A DNA stretch of 64,000 nucleotides from Tamarix chinensis (lineage: Eukaryota; Streptophyta; Magnoliopsida; Caryophyllales; Tamaricaceae): NCBI GenBank assembly GCA_030549775.1, contig CM060181.1, positions 36,450,063-36,514,062 of the forward strand, in the 5' to 3' direction. Each line of letters begins with the position of its first letter. Within the stretch, counting starts at the first letter, position 1. Below, piece after piece: positions 26,698 to 38,344 of the stretch. Made by a program: the position numbers and the translations under genes. The notes beneath the pieces were generated by a model that had not been told where the DNA came from, ran no database searches, and saw only the letters and a program-made list of their open reading frames with translations.

Positions 26698-28388
26698 ATG
26701 GAGGGGGAACCAAATTTTCAAACAATTTTTTAGGCTATTTAAAAACTCTCAACCAATCTAGATGCCACTAATGCTAAACTTAGGCAAATTCTTATAATAT
26801 AAACACCATTACAAAGGTTAGAATCTAGATTTACCAAACAAGAATTGGTCCAAAATATCCAAGAACAAAGGGAGTTCTATGGAGACCAAATGGGGAGTGC
26901 CATAAAATCAACCAATCCAGTAATGATAAGATATCTAAACTTATGAGTAGACCATGATGAAGAGTCCGTAGGGAGTGGAAGCAACCAAAAATTACATGAC
27001 CATCAACCAAAGTATCATAAAAAAGAAGATAAAGGCATTAAACTTGATCTTCCTGATTTTGATGATAAACTTGATGTAGAATTATTTCTTGAGTGGTTAG
27101 ATAAGGTAGATGCTATATTTGACTTCAAATATTTCCATGATAAGAAAAAAAAAATTAAACTATATACTCCTAAGTTTAAGAAGTTTGCTAGAATATGGTA
27201 TGATATATTAAAAAGGACTAGAGAATGAGAAGGAAAATCAAAAATAAAATCTTGGGATAAACTTAAGAAGCATCTAAGAAAGAAATTTATAACAAAAGAA
27301 TATTAGCAAGATAATTATTTTAGCTTGAATACTCTTAGACAAGGACTTTTAAGTGTTAAAGAATGTGTTAGGGAGTTTGAAAGATTAGCACTTATATGTG
27401 ATATCAATGAGAAAAATGAATAAACATGTTCTATATTTCTAGGCGGCCTTAACATGATGATTCAAGATGAAGTTGAAACTTTTCTATATGATTCTATTGA
27501 CGATATGATTAATCTATCATTGAGATTTGAAAAGCAAATCAAGTCCACTAAGACTCAAGCCAAGTAAAGTACTTCATCGACAAAGTACTACTCAAGCACT
27601 CAACCTACAAAGTATGGAGTGGGTACTTCATCTTCTACAAGTATAGATAAAAATCAGGGACCTACTCGAGAAGATAAAGGAAATAATAAAGTCTCTATAA
27701 GGCAATGTTTTAAATGTTAAGGATTTGGACACTCATGAATGTCCCAATGAAAGAGCATTGTCCATACAAAAAATCGAAGCTATGGAGACTTGTGAAGAAG
27801 ACACTGAATTCAAGCCTATTGAGGAAATTTCTTGTGAGTCAAAGGAGGAATAAAATGCTTGTTATGTATTGGAAAGAGTAATTCAAGTCCAAGCTAGTGA
27901 GCAACCTAATCAATGAGAAAAGATATTTAAAGCTAAAGGAAGAGTGGGAGATATAGTTTGCTGAGTTATCATCTATAGTGGATCTCGTACGAATGTAGCC
28001 AATGAGAGAATGGTGAAGGATTTGGGATCAAAGATTACACCACATCCAATCTATTATTCTCTTCAATGGCTAAACAAGGATAAGGGAGTCAAGGTAAACA
28101 AACAAACCCTAATCTCATTTCAAATTGGTAATTATCATGATGATTTGCTATGTGATGTTTTACCTATGGGGGCATGTGAAATCTTATTAGGTAGACCGTG
28201 GTAGTATGATAGAAATTTTATTCATGATGGTATTACTAATGAATACCTAGTTGAGAGGGATAAGAAAAACCATAAACTTAAACCTTCTATATGTGATAAT
28301 GAGAACATATATGAGAATAAAAGAGCTTATTCTTACTTGCAAAGGCTATGGTCAAATGTATTAAAGAAGAAGGAAGTTGTTATGCTAT
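26698..28388 (+). pseudogene. gag-protease remnant of the outer Ty3/gypsy element
   Basis: Fragments in shifting frames give a Ty3/gypsy gag (LDLPDFDDKLDVELFLEWLD near 27040-27100; KECVREFERLALICDINEKN near 27357-27420) and a decayed zinc knuckle (RQCFKC, then a stop, near 27700). An aspartic-protease-like end follows at 28010-28204 (FQIGNYHDDLLCDVLP, ACEILLGRPW). Several stops are present. The frame continues to VVMLL at about 28386, where the Athila-type LTR begins. Confidence 0.8.
28384..28388 (+). repeat. Target-site duplication GCTAT, left copy
   Basis: GCTAT lies directly before the 5' LTR and again directly after the 3' LTR (40558-40562). Five bases is the usual duplication length for Ty3/gypsy integrases. 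Confidence 0.9.
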
Positions 28389-28668
28389 TGATAGATGAGA
28401 TTTATTGATTATTTTCATATTTAAAAATATCATTTATCCCTCATAATTTCTACTAGATTTAATCTTTTCGTCGAGTTTTCCTCCTTTGAATAAGTTTTAC
28501 AGGAAAGAAAAGAATTGAAGAAATTCAAGGAGAAATCAATGAGAAGAAGAAATCAAGTAGAAAACACATCAAGAAATGCCGAATCAAGGAGAGCAAAGTT
28601 GGAAAAGGAACAAATATATCAAGAGAAGTGAAGCTCAAACTTTCAAAGGAATTGAGTGCAAGAGAAGA

Positions 28669-28802
28669 AAACACGGGGGTCCCGTGTTTCCATAACACGG
28701 ACCGTGTTATTAGTCCCGAATGGCGGTCGGTAAAACTTTGTCAGCGGAACGGTTGGAAGAAAACACGGGGGTCCCGTGTTTCATAAACACGGACCGTGTT
28801 TT
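28669..28802 (+). promoter_or_regulatory. Paired CACGG palindromes in U3 (candidate enhancer)
   Basis: The motif AACACGGGGGTCCCGTGTTT is followed by AACACGGACCGTGTT, and the pair recurs about 92 bases later. Each is an inverted repeat. The same pairing recurs six times in the 83-bp array at 35145-35640. The 3' LTR copy is at 39306-39439. Confidence 0.6.
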
Positions 28803-28852
28803 CAGTTAAAAATGTATAACTGCCACGCAACTTGTTTCTGATAAAAAGGGGA

Positions 28853-28859
28853 TATAAAA
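28853..28859 (+). promoter_or_regulatory. LTR TATA box
   Basis: TATAAAA in the context GGGGATATAAAACAGAG. A transcription start about 30 bases on (near 28885) would set the U3/R border. The equivalent in the 3' LTR is at 39490. Confidence 0.65.
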
Positions 28860-29926
28860 CAGAGTTCGGGATATCGAAAGAGGGATCGAATGTATTTTTT
28901 TTCTCCCTTTATTCCTTTAGAATATACATGTAATGCACAATTCCAATCTTTGATCTTCTTGAATTCTATTGATGATTTGACATTCTGCACTTCAATTGAT
29001 AAGTTTCTCTATTCCTTTGTTAATTTCTGTATTTCCATTTTGCAGAATTTAAGTAGTTTTTATGCAATTTTACTTGTGATCATTTCATTGTTATCTAATT
29101 GTTGAAAGAATAGAATTTGTGAATGTGTTATTGTCATTAACTTTTAGTATTTCTGTATATTTGTATGAATTATGAGTATGCAGAGATTTGGATAAGTAAA
29201 ACAGGGTAGGATAAATTGAAGATGGAATCATAACGTAATTATCATCTTATAATGTAAATGTTTGATTCTATATGATGTTTAATTGAATTAATGGTTTGAA
29301 TTGAATGATTCCATATCATAGATTAAGATTCTTGAACTGACTAGATTGATCACCTATTTGGTTTAGGATTTAGTCTTTGCTAAGACAATGAAGTTAATCC
29401 GGAATTGTTAATCAATTTGTCTATAGTAGCAAAAAGACCATTAATTCGTGCAATTGCATGATCCGAGCTTTTGTGATTATGATTGTAGTTGGCTACTTCC
29501 CGTTCATAATGCTACTATTAATTGAATCTAGTGTTCGTAACCTAGGTTATTAATTGGATGCAAAAATAAATTGAGAGCATATTCAATTTATTAAGGTCGA
29601 GAGGAAGTATAGAAATTATTATTCTGAATTTCTTAAGTCAACATTAAACTATTTAGAATCATTCTTTTATGTGAATGTATGACATTTTAATTCCATCATC
29701 AATTCAATCCTCCCCTAATTGTAAAGTCGTGGTTAAAGCTTTAGTATAATTGAATTTAGTTAGGAATCAATGAAATTGTACCAACGGGTTTATAACATCA
29801 ATAGCAAAATTAGTGATTAAAACGTCATTCCTTGTGGGTTCGACTCCTTCTTGCCATATACTACGTATTTGGGGATTAGGATTTATTTGTTAAATTTGTT
29901 GTACATACGACAGTGCATCAAATTTT

Positions 29927-29943
29927 TGGCGCCGTTGCCGGGG
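29927..29943 (+). other. Primer-binding site, tRNA-Asp
   Basis: TGGCGCCGTTGCCGGGG is fully complementary to the 3' end of plant tRNA-Asp(GTC) including CCA, and starts six bases after the LTR. Priming by tRNA-Asp is typical of Athila-type elements. Confidence 0.9.
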
Positions 29944-30263
29944 AATTGGCAATTATAATCTCTAGTTTTGTTTTTGTTGTGGTTTCTTATTTTAGTTTTT
30001 GATAAATTCTTCACGTGACCTCATCTAATCTTTGATTGTGTGCCATCTTCAGGCATTCACAATTGAGATCATTTGCGATCGAGCATCAAGGACAAATTAT
30101 TCCAGCCATAGATCCAAACTCATCTTCTCCAATTGCAACTAGGACAAGAAGGAAGTTGGAACAAGCTAATCAGATTCCATCACCTTTTGAAGAAAGTTCC
30201 ACAAACTTGGAAGAAGACGACATAGAGGATTTGTGTAGTACACCTTACTACATTAATCCACCG

Positions 30264-33200
30264 ATGGCAGAGCGAACTCTCAAGGAGCTAGCTGCTCCTA
30301 TCTTCAACCCTAATCTTTTATGCATTAATTATCCTGCTGATAATGATACTTGTGAAATCAAACCTGGATTAATACGAGCCTTACCTGTTTTTACAGGTTT
30401 TAAAGACAATAATTCCATGGGTTCAAGCTGTTTCACCGACCCAAATAAATTTCTCAAGGAATTCCATATAGCTTGTTCTGGTATGAAACCGAATGGAGTA
30501 AGTGTAGAAAAACTTAAACTCAAAGCTTTTCCTTTTGCTTTGGCTGATGCTGCTAAGGAATGGTTATATGATCTACCAGCGGGCTCAGTAAACACTTGGA
30601 CTGATATGCAAAAGGTTTTCCTTGAAAAATATTTTCCTTCATCAAGAGCAACTAATATAAGAAAGGAGATATGTGGTATTAGGCAAGATGGAGGAGAATC
30701 TTTACACGAATATTGGGAACGTTTCAAGAAATTGTGTGGTAGTTGTCCTAATCATCAAATTAGTGAACAATTATTAATACAATATTTTTACGAAGGTTTA
30801 TCTCCTATGGATCGCAATATGATAGATGCTGCTAGTGGTGGTACTTTAGTTGATAAAACACCCATCGAAGCAAAAAGGTTAATTGCGAATATGGCATCTA
30901 ACTCACAATATTGTAATAGGGGTAATACTTCTATGTCTCAACAGGTGAAAGAAACCAATATTGCTGAATTAAAAACGCAAGTATCAAATTTGACAGCTCT
31001 TGTGGAAAGAGTTGTAGGAGAAAAGATTCCTGCCAAGGTATGTGGAATTTGTTCTTTTACAGGTCATCCAACTGATATGTGTCCTACTTTGCAGGAAGAA
31101 CAACAAGTAAACGCCATTGGAGGACAACCATTTCCAAAAAGGAATGATCCATTTGCTCCAACATATAATCCTGGATGGAAGGATCACCCAAATCTAAGGT
31201 ATGGAAACACTCAACAAAGTGGTAACTCATATTTCCGACCACAGATGTATCAAAATCAGCAAGGAGCAAATCCACCTCCCGGATTTTTCCAAATTCCACC
31301 AAATCAGCAAAGACCACCATTTCAACCGATGCCTCCACCACAAGTTTCACAACAATCGAGTGGTATGCCCTTGGAAGATTTGGTAAAATCTTTAGCTACC
31401 AATACCTTACAATTCCAACAAGAGACCAGAAACGGTATTAAGAATTTGGAAAATCAAGTGAGTCAACTAGCAGATTCCCTTGGAAAAATGCAAGCACAAG
31501 GTTCTTCAAAATTCCCTAGCCAGACTGAACGAAATCCCAAGGAAAATGCTAGTGCTATCACAACTCGCAGTGGAAAACAACTATCTGATCCAAGAAAAAT
31601 GGATGAAGAAGAAAACACAAACAAGGACACAGATGAAACAAAGGTTGAAGAAGAAATTAATGAAGATTCAACACAAACGGTGAAGACTAAGTCACATTCT
31701 CCTATAAAAATTCCTGCTCCTTTTCCTAGCAGGTTGGCCAAAAACAAGAAGGAAAATCATGATAAGGAGATATTTGACATATTCAAGAAGGTAGAAGTCA
31801 ACCTTCCTCTCATTGATGCGATCAAACAAGTACCCAGGTATGCGAAATTCCTCAAGAACTTGTGTACAAATAAAAGGAAACTTAATGAGAATGAAAAGGT
31901 AAGTGTGGGAGAAAATGTATCAGCAATGTTGCAAAGAAAGCTTCCACCAAAGTGCAAAGATCCAGGTATTTTCACTATACCTTGCAAAATTGGAAACACG
32001 AGATACGAAAAATGCATGCTCGACTTAGGTGCTTCAATAAATGTCATGCCTTTATCTATCTTTAACACCCTAAGTCTAGGTCCTTTAAAGGAAACTCGTG
32101 TTATTATCCAATTGGCTGATAGATCTAACACATATCCTGAAGGGGTTATTGAAGATGTCTTAGTTCAGGTTAATGAATTAGTTTTTCCTGCGGATTTCTA
32201 TGTGTTAGATATGCAAGATAATGGCTTGACTAATCCATCACCTATATTGTTAGGGAGACCATTCCTAAAAACTTCAAAAACAAAAATTGATGTCCACGAT
32301 GGAGTGTTAACCATGGAATTTGATGGTGAAATTATTAAGTTTAACATATATGATTCCATGAAATTTCCTGCAGATGGTGAAGAGGTATCTATGATCGATG
32401 TCATTGAAAATTTAACTGAAATAGTGTACCAATTATCATCAGCTGATCCTTTAGAACTAACTTTGACGAAAGGAATAGCGACTGAAAAATTGGAAGAATT
32501 AAGTAAATTGTATGACGTTGATGAAGAAATCAAGGAGGTAGTGGATGCTTTGGAAACATTTCCGAGCAGAATTGGAAAATTTGTGGATTTGCCATTGACA
32601 GTGGATAGGCCTGTACCTTCCATAGAACAACCCCCTGAAGTGGAATTGAAACCTTTACCTGACCATCTCAAATATGCATTCTTAGGAGATAAGAATACCC
32701 TTCCGGTTATCATATCTAGTGAACTAACATCTCATCAGGAAGAAAAACTGGTTAACGTATTGAAGAAATACAAATCAGCTTTGGGGTGGACAGTTGCTGA
32801 TATTAAGGGTATTAGTCCTTCAGTTTGTATGCATCGGATTTTAATGGAAGAAGATGTGAAGCCTTGTAGACAAGTACAACGTAGGTTGAATCCGATAATG
32901 ATGGAGGTTGTGAAGAAAGAGGTTCTTAAATTGCTAAGTGTGGGAGTCATTTATCCAATTTCTGATAGTAGTTGGGTAAGTCCGCTTCAGGTCGTCCCAA
33001 AGAAAACAGGCATAACAGTAGTGGAGAATGATAAAGGAGAAATGGTTCCTACTAGAGTTCAAAATGGTTGGAGGGTATGTGTTGACTATAGAAAACTGAA
33101 CTCCATGACTAGGAAAGATCATTTTCCTTTACCATTTATGGATCAAATGTTAGAACGGCTAGCGGGTCATGCTTATTATTGTTTCCTTGATGGTTATTCG

Positions 33201-34952
33201 GGATATGTGCAGGTTCCCATAGCTCCAGAAGATCAAGAGAAAACCACATTTACATGTCCCTACGGTCAACGAATCGGGAAAGAGCCACACGTGATATATT
33301 ATGCCTCACGCACCTTGAATGAAGCTCAACTTAACTACACAACTACCGAAAAGGAGCTTCTTGCTATTGTCTTTGCTTTGGATAAATTTCGTTCTTATCT
33401 GTTAGGAACTGAAATAATTGTTTACTCTGATCATGCAGCGTTGAAATATTTGTTAGCAAAGAAAGAGGCAAAACCACGACTGATTAGATGGATTCTTCTA
33501 CTTCAAGAATTCAATATTCGCATTAAAGATAAGAAAGGAACCGAAAACGGAGTAGCAGATCATCTTAGTCGGTTAATCAAACAAGTTGAAGTTGAAGCAC
33601 CTATCAATGAAGCATTTCCGGATGAGCAACTTCATGTCATTGGGAATGAGATACCATGGTATGCTGACATGGTTAATTTTCTCGTAGCTAAGGTATTTCC
33701 CTCTCACTTTACAAAAGCACAGAAAGATAAAATGAAAAGTCAGGCAAAATATTTTGTATGGGACGATCCATACTTGTGGAAACAATGTGCCGACCAAATC
33801 ATTAGAAGATGTATTCCTGATAGTGAGGTCTTGTCAATTTTACATTTTTGTCACAGCTACGCTTGCGGGGGACATTTTGGTCCCAAACGAACAGCTTATA
33901 AAGTTCTAGAGAGTGGATTCTTTTGGCCTACATTGTTTAGAGACTCTCATGAATTTTGTAAAACGTGTGAAAACTGTCAAAAGACTGGGGGATTAGGTCC
34001 TAGGAATGAAATGCCACAAACTCCTATCATAGCATGCGAAATCTTTGATGTTTGGGGTATGGATTTTATGGGCCCCTTTCCATCTTCTTTCGGGTTTAAA
34101 TACATTCTTGTTGCTGTTGATTATGTGTCAAAATGGGTGGAGGCTAAGGCCACCCGTACTGATGATGCAAAGGTTGTTGCAGATTTTCTTCAAACTAACA
34201 TTTTTGCAAGGTTTGGCATACCAAGGGCCATCATCAATGATAAAGGTTCACACTTCTGCAACAGAACCGTAGAAGCTCTATTAAAGAAATATCATGTGAC
34301 ACATCGAATATCTACAGCATATCATCCACAAACCAATGGTCAGGCCGAGGTATCTAACCGCGAAATCAAATCAATCTTGGAAAAAATGGTGAAACCAACA
34401 AGAAAGGATTGGAGTTTACATCTTAATGATGCACTCTGGGCCTATCGTACAGCTTTCAAAACTCCAATTGGTATGTCTCCATATCGTTTGGTATACGGTA
34501 AGCCTTGTCATCTACCAGTTGAGTTAGAACATAAAGCTTTTTGGGCCGTCAAGAAATGTAACATGGAGTCAACTGAAATTGGAAAACATAGGAGACTCCA
34601 ATTACAAGAATTGGAAGAAATAAGAAATGAGGCTTTTGAAACTGCATTGAGATATAAAGATAGAACTAAAGCAGTTCATGATAAGTTCATTCTTAGAAAG
34701 AATTTTGATATTGGTCAAAAAGTTTTATTGTATCATTCTCGATTGAAGTTATTTCCAGGAAAATTGAGGTCGAGATGGATCGGCCCATTTGTTGTGACTA
34801 ATGTGTTTTCTCATGGTGCAGTTGAAATTAAAAGTGAGAAAACAGGAAAAATATGGAAAGTCAATGGACATCGCCTAAAACCTTACTACGAAGGACATCA
34901 AGTGCACAATTTGGAAGTGGTTGATCTTACCACTCCCAATTATGAAAGCTGA
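30264..34952 (+). CDS. gag-pol: Athila-type gag-pol polyprotein with internal RT/RNase H deletion
   Basis: An uninterrupted frame of 1,562 codons from the first in-frame ATG; the frame is open back to a stop at 30033 without another ATG. Gag comes first ([27 protein letters not shown]), then a CX2CX4HX4C zinc knuckle at residues 260-273. The aspartic protease has DLGAS at 587-591. The RT start holds VCVDYRKLN and the first catalytic Asp (FLDGYSGY, D976). After TCPYG (residues 997-1001) the protein jumps to late RNase H ([19 protein letters not shown]). The RT YxDD box, thumb and first RNase H Asp are therefore absent, roughly 190-200 residues by comparison with the family. Integrase is complete: zinc-binding His/Cys segment, then D1267, D1326 and E1362 (DD35E), and a C-terminal RWIGPFVV region. 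Capsid, protease and integrase could work; cDNA synthesis would need a partner element. Confidence 0.93.
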   Translation: MAERTLKELAAPIFNPNLLCINYPADNDTCEIKPGLIRALPVFTGFKDNNSMGSSCFTDPNKFLKEFHIACSGMKPNGVSVEKLKLKAFPFALADAAKEWLYDLPAGSVNTWTDMQKVFLEKYFPSSRATNIRKEICGIRQDGGESLHEYWERFKKLCGSCPNHQISEQLLIQYFYEGLSPMDRNMIDAASGGTLVDKTPIEAKRLIANMASNSQYCNRGNTSMSQQVKETNIAELKTQVSNLTALVERVVGEKIPAKVCGICSFTGHPTDMCPTLQEEQQVNAIGGQPFPKRNDPFAPTYNPGWKDHPNLRYGNTQQSGNSYFRPQMYQNQQGANPPPGFFQIPPNQQRPPFQPMPPPQVSQQSSGMPLEDLVKSLATNTLQFQQETRNGIKNLENQVSQLADSLGKMQAQGSSKFPSQTERNPKENASAITTRSGKQLSDPRKMDEEENTNKDTDETKVEEEINEDSTQTVKTKSHSPIKIPAPFPSRLAKNKKENHDKEIFDIFKKVEVNLPLIDAIKQVPRYAKFLKNLCTNKRKLNENEKVSVGENVSAMLQRKLPPKCKDPGIFTIPCKIGNTRYEKCMLDLGASINVMPLSIFNTLSLGPLKETRVIIQLADRSNTYPEGVIEDVLVQVNELVFPADFYVLDMQDNGLTNPSPILLGRPFLKTSKTKIDVHDGVLTMEFDGEIIKFNIYDSMKFPADGEEVSMIDVIENLTEIVYQLSSADPLELTLTKGIATEKLEELSKLYDVDEEIKEVVDALETFPSRIGKFVDLPLTVDRPVPSIEQPPEVELKPLPDHLKYAFLGDKNTLPVIISSELTSHQEEKLVNVLKKYKSALGWTVADIKGISPSVCMHRILMEEDVKPCRQVQRRLNPIMMEVVKKEVLKLLSVGVIYPISDSSWVSPLQVVPKKTGITVVENDKGEMVPTRVQNGWRVCVDYRKLNSMTRKDHFPLPFMDQMLERLAGHAYYCFLDGYSGYVQVPIAPEDQEKTTFTCPYGQRIGKEPHVIYYASRTLNEAQLNYTTTEKELLAIVFALDKFRSYLLGTEIIVYSDHAALKYLLAKKEAKPRLIRWILLLQEFNIRIKDKKGTENGVADHLSRLIKQVEVEAPINEAFPDEQLHVIGNEIPWYADMVNFLVAKVFPSHFTKAQKDKMKSQAKYFVWDDPYLWKQCADQIIRRCIPDSEVLSILHFCHSYACGGHFGPKRTAYKVLESGFFWPTLFRDSHEFCKTCENCQKTGGLGPRNEMPQTPIIACEIFDVWGMDFMGPFPSSFGFKYILVAVDYVSKWVEAKATRTDDAKVVADFLQTNIFARFGIPRAIINDKGSHFCNRTVEALLKKYHVTHRISTAYHPQTNGQAEVSNREIKSILEKMVKPTRKDWSLHLNDALWAYRTAFKTPIGMSPYRLVYGKPCHLPVELEHKAFWAVKKCNMESTEIGKHRRLQLQELEEIRNEAFETALRYKDRTKAVHDKFILRKNFDIGQKVLLYHSRLKLFPGKLRSRWIGPFVVTNVFSHGAVEIKSEKTGKIWKVNGHRLKPYYEGHQVHNLEVVDLTTPNYES
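33258..33272 (+). other. In-frame deletion junction in RT/RNase H
   Basis: The codons for CPYG run straight into QRIGKEPH. In intact relatives CPYG is followed by the RT palm with YxDD, and QR lies in RNase H after the DAS motif. The shared GGT at the join could be microhomology. The frame is kept exactly. Confidence 0.8.
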
Positions 34953-35094
34953 AAGACTTGCATTTTGTCACTTGGGACACCCAAGTGTTGTATATAAGTT
35001 TTCTTTATTTCATATTTTTCTTTTTACATATTTGGTATGACTTTGATGTACATATTGTTATCTGTGTGGCAAAACATTGGTAGTTTATTCCTTT

Positions 35095-35098
<4 letters not shown>

Positions 35099-35146
<48 letters not shown>
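35099..35146 (+). repeat. Poly(A) tract of 48
   Basis: A pure A run lies about 145 bases after the gag-pol stop and touches the first unit of the 83-bp array. Its length may be affected by sequencing or assembly. Confidence 0.9.
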
Positions 35147-35147
<1 letters not shown>

Positions 35148-35640
35148 ACGGGGGGGTCGTATTTTTAAACACGGCCCGTGTTTCTTCTTCTGCAGAAAAT
35201 TTCAGAATTCCAGAGAGCTCAAAATTTAACACGGGGGGTCCGTATTTGTTAACACGGCCCGTGTTTCTCCTTCTGCAGAAAATTTCAGAATTCCAGAGAG
35301 CTCAAAATTTAACACGGGGGGTCCGTATTTGTTAACACGGCCCGTGTTTCTTCTTCTGCAGAGAATTTCAGAATTCCAGAGACCTTAAAAATTAACACGG
35401 GGGTACCGTATTTAGTTACACGGTCCGTGTTTCTTTCTCTGCAAAACTGTTCAAAATTCCAGAGACCTTAAAAATTAACACGGGGGTACCGTATTTAGTT
35501 ACACGGTCCGTGTTTCTTTCTCTGCATAACTGTTCAAAATTCCAGAGAGCCAAAATATAACACGGGGGTACCGTATTTCCTAAATACGGTCCGTATTTCC
35601 CTCCAGAACCCTTTTTCCCCCCCGTGTTTCAGATCTGAAA
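35145..35640 (+). repeat. Six-unit 83-bp tandem array with CACGG palindromes
   Basis: Units start AACACGGGGG at 35145, 35228, 35311, 35394, 35477 and 35559, so the spacing is 82-83 bp. Each has an imperfect palindrome (AACACGGGGGTACCGTATTT) followed by AACACGGYCCGTGTTTC and a TCTGCA...AATTCCAGAGA tail. The pairing matches the U3 motifs. It lies just upstream of the leader of ORF2, so a role as enhancer or promoter is inferred. Confidence 0.85.
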
Positions 35641-35975
35641 ATAACACGACCCTCTCTTCGTTTCTCTCCCAATTTCGCAGCACTCCTCTCCTTCGATTTC
35701 TCCATTTTTTTCTCACTCAAATCTTCAATTCATACAAAATCCTACTCCATTTTCATCTCAACTTCTCTTCCCACCTTTAATTTTCTTTCCCCTGTCACTT
35801 TATCTCTGTCATTCATAAACAGAGCATCGTCGTTCTTATCCAAACCCTAACATCCCCCGTCCATTGTTTCATCTATTTTTTTTTTTGCAATTTGACTTAG
35901 GGTTTTCGTGGGATTTGATATCTACATATCATCCTTCCGATTTCTACTTTGTTTTCACCATTTTCACGATTTAAG
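35641..35975 (+). promoter_or_regulatory. Candidate internal promoter/5' leader of ORF2
   Basis: A pyrimidine-rich stretch (CCTCTCTTCGTTTCTCTCCC and following) of about 200 bases resembles plant 5' leaders and runs into a strong splice donor. No clear TATA box is visible. Alternatively it is simply the second exon of a spliced genomic RNA from the LTR promoter. Confidence 0.4.
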
Positions 35976-36218
35976 GTAAGTATTTTTCTCTTATGACAGC
36001 AATGTTCATCCAATTTCAATGTTGTCTTACATATGTTGTTTTCCCGACTTACTGGGTTTAGAAATCGGGTGTTTGACATAATGACAGCATATGTATGCTT
36101 TCAGTGCAGCTTGGTCATAAAATTGTCATTGTCAATTTCGTTTGATTTTTATGTATATGCTGAAAATTTCATGCTGTCACCACTGAATTTTAACTAAAAT
36201 GTGGTCATCTTTGTGTAG
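35976..36218 (+). other. Predicted leader intron before ORF2 (243 nt)
   Basis: The donor TTAAG|GTAAGT fits the plant consensus at every intron position. The acceptor TTTGTGTAG lies directly before the ATG of ORF2, with TTAACTAAAA as a possible branch region upstream. The intron is U-rich. Splicing would put the ATG at the exon start. Confidence 0.6.
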
Positions 36219-37469
36219 ATGGCACCGAAAAAGAAACAACGTGCTGAAGGTCAATCCTCGAGATCCCAATCATCACCAACGCAAGCAAGACACCGTCGTA
36301 ATCGTCCAAACGATTTAGGTATCATTTTTACCTCCCCCGAGCAACAAGAAAGGTACGATTACTTATCTCAGAGGCGTATCACTGGTACTAGATATCTAGA
36401 TGATGGATGTTTGCACACATTGGGCATTCATAATCAAGTCATGCGTATGCTCGAAACTATAGGTTTGCAACATTTTGTATATTGTACTAATCACACCTAT
36501 AGACGTTTGACTTTAGAATTTTTAAGTACCTTTGAATTGTGTGCTGAAATTGGTGATATTGGTGATACAAAGAATAATCAAGGGTATATTTCTTTTCGTC
36601 TTTTAAATGAGGATAGACAATTAGCACTGCATGAACTTGCCCACATTTTCATGTTACCTTCACAGGGAGTTAGATTCATGTTACCCTTGTTTTATGCCAA
36701 CCGTTTTTTCGCAAAAATAGGTGATACAACGAATATGCCTACTCCCGATACATTCCGCATTTCAGAAGCCAAATCCTCTAGGATTTTTAACCTAGTTTTC
36801 CGATACATTCAGAGGCTTTTGGCTACTACCATATTTGGGAGAGGCGATAGTACCGGAGTCGTTCGTTCAATTGAACTTTTCTTTCTCTACTCCATGCTTG
36901 AACATTATTCTGTTGATACTGCCTATTTTATTGCCAAACAATTTCAAAGGGTCAGTAATTCCAAACAAGGGGACATTGTTATCGGGGGTTTAATCACCAC
37001 CATCTGTTTGAGTTTGGACATACCCCTTCCAGAGGATATGCCTATTGAAGCCATGAGTACCCGCATTGATATAGAACATTGTCGCCTTACGCATCTTATT
37101 GAGCGTAGGAATAATGCGTGGTACCTTTCTTATCAGGGGCGTGTTTTCTTTCCTCTTCCTAACCCTTCCAAAACTGATCCTTTAAATCCTTTGAATTGGC
37201 AACCAAATGAAGATGAAGATAACCCTACCCCATTAGCAATTGAACATCCTATCCTACCTCATGGTGCTCATCCACCACCACCACCACAATCCCAAGCCAG
37301 CTCTTCTTCCTCCTCCACTTTTGTTCCCGAATGGCATCTCCAATTTCAAAATCAGGTGTATTCCCAATTGGATTCCATTCGCGCTAACCAAAATCAAATG
37401 ATGGAGATGATGAAGACTCTCTATGATTTCCATCTCGGGAGCCGAGATCCTCCTCCACCTCCCTCTTGA
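36219..37469 (+). CDS. Athila-type second ORF (plant retrotransposon ORF1/env-position protein)
   Basis: An intact 416-codon frame whose ATG sits immediately after a predicted splice acceptor. The N-terminus is basic (MAPKKKQR, then RHRRNR), like a nuclear-localisation signal. The core (about 25-330) resembles the putative plant transposon/Athila ORF-1 domain: early SPEQQERYDYLSQRRI, then LTLEFLSTFE, ISFRLLNEDRQLALHELA, and late YLSYQGRVFF. The tail is Pro/Ser-rich with a short coiled-coil-like stretch (QVYSQLDSIRANQNQMMEMM) near 380-400. I see no signal peptide or membrane segment, so an envelope role is not supported by sequence. It lies downstream of pol in sense orientation. Function in the family is unknown. 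Assignment rests on pattern memory, not a search. Confidence 0.8.
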   Translation: MAPKKKQRAEGQSSRSQSSPTQARHRRNRPNDLGIIFTSPEQQERYDYLSQRRITGTRYLDDGCLHTLGIHNQVMRMLETIGLQHFVYCTNHTYRRLTLEFLSTFELCAEIGDIGDTKNNQGYISFRLLNEDRQLALHELAHIFMLPSQGVRFMLPLFYANRFFAKIGDTTNMPTPDTFRISEAKSSRIFNLVFRYIQRLLATTIFGRGDSTGVVRSIELFFLYSMLEHYSVDTAYFIAKQFQRVSNSKQGDIVIGGLITTICLSLDIPLPEDMPIEAMSTRIDIEHCRLTHLIERRNNAWYLSYQGRVFFPLPNPSKTDPLNPLNWQPNEDEDNPTPLAIEHPILPHGAHPPPPPQSQASSSSSSTFVPEWHLQFQNQVYSQLDSIRANQNQMMEMMKTLYDFHLGSRDPPPPPS

Positions 37470-38310
37470 ATTCGAATCTTCATTCCTTTTTCTCTCTTGC
37501 TTTGTTCATTGGGGACAATGAACACATTAAGTAAGGGGGGGTGCATTGGTGCATTCGTATTGTAGGCTTGTGATTACTTTTTCGTTGAAATAGTTAGTAA
37601 CTGTTATTTATGTTTGTTTTGTGGTAGTTAGTTAATTAAGTATTAGATTTGAGTAATCCATATACGAAGTAAAACAAAGTATGGGACTGAATTATTTTCA
37701 AAACGGATAATTTTATATACTTATTGTATGTTTTGATCAACATCTTTTGACACCTTAAAGATAGAAATTGAAGATGTGATAATAGTAAAGGAAAGAAAGT
37801 TAGAATGATTAGAGATCAAATCATGCATTGAATAAGAATGAGATACAATGAAATTCAAATTGGTGATTATAACATGGTGAGCGTTTGGGCCTAATTTTTG
37901 GATACATTGCTTATCCAAATTATATTTCTCTTTTGTGTGGATTCTCCAATGATATGTGAAACTAGAATTTGCCATTAGTCTCTTCAAGACTGCATAGAAC
38001 TTTAGAATATTTGAAAATGATAAAGGCACTCTTCTTTCTTTGTTAGCTACAAGGCCAAATAACCTACCTTGAAAAATTGTTATCCATTGCATACCCCTTT
38101 GAGCCTATTGACATGTTTTTATTGATTTAAACTTTATTAACAACTAATCTCCATATGTTTTTCCCTTCCTTATTCTACGACTAGTGGAGCAAAAATATTT
38201 TCAAGGATAACTTTTGTTTTGTTAATAAGGTGAAATCTAAGTATGGGGGTGTGATCATATAATCATATAAAAAAAAAAAAATGGAGGAAGTAGCTAAGCA
38301 TTTTTCTATT

Positions 38311-38344
<34 letters not shown>

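Larger units (their letters stand above)
28389..29920 (+). repeat. 5' LTR of the Athila-type element
   Basis: It begins TGATAGATGAG and ends GTGCATCA. U3 holds four CACGG-type palindromes (28669-28802) about 50 bases before a TATA box (28853). The open frames inside it (28802-28990 minus, 28890-29105 plus) recur unchanged in the 3' LTR and are not genes. Confidence 0.95.

Noticed and set aside
28802..29105. Small ORFs in the LTR (62 and 71 codons), repeated at 39439-39742
   Set aside because: They are duplicated only because the LTR is duplicated, lie over the promoter/R region and have no domains.
35093..35335. 80-codon frame starting with poly-Lys
   Set aside because: It is a reading of the poly(A) tract and the 83-bp array.
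36219..37469. Envelope protein for ORF2 of the Athila-type element
   Set aside because: No signal peptide, membrane segment or glycoprotein-like features are visible. It resembles the Athila ORF-1/plant transposon protein, so only the position is env-like.
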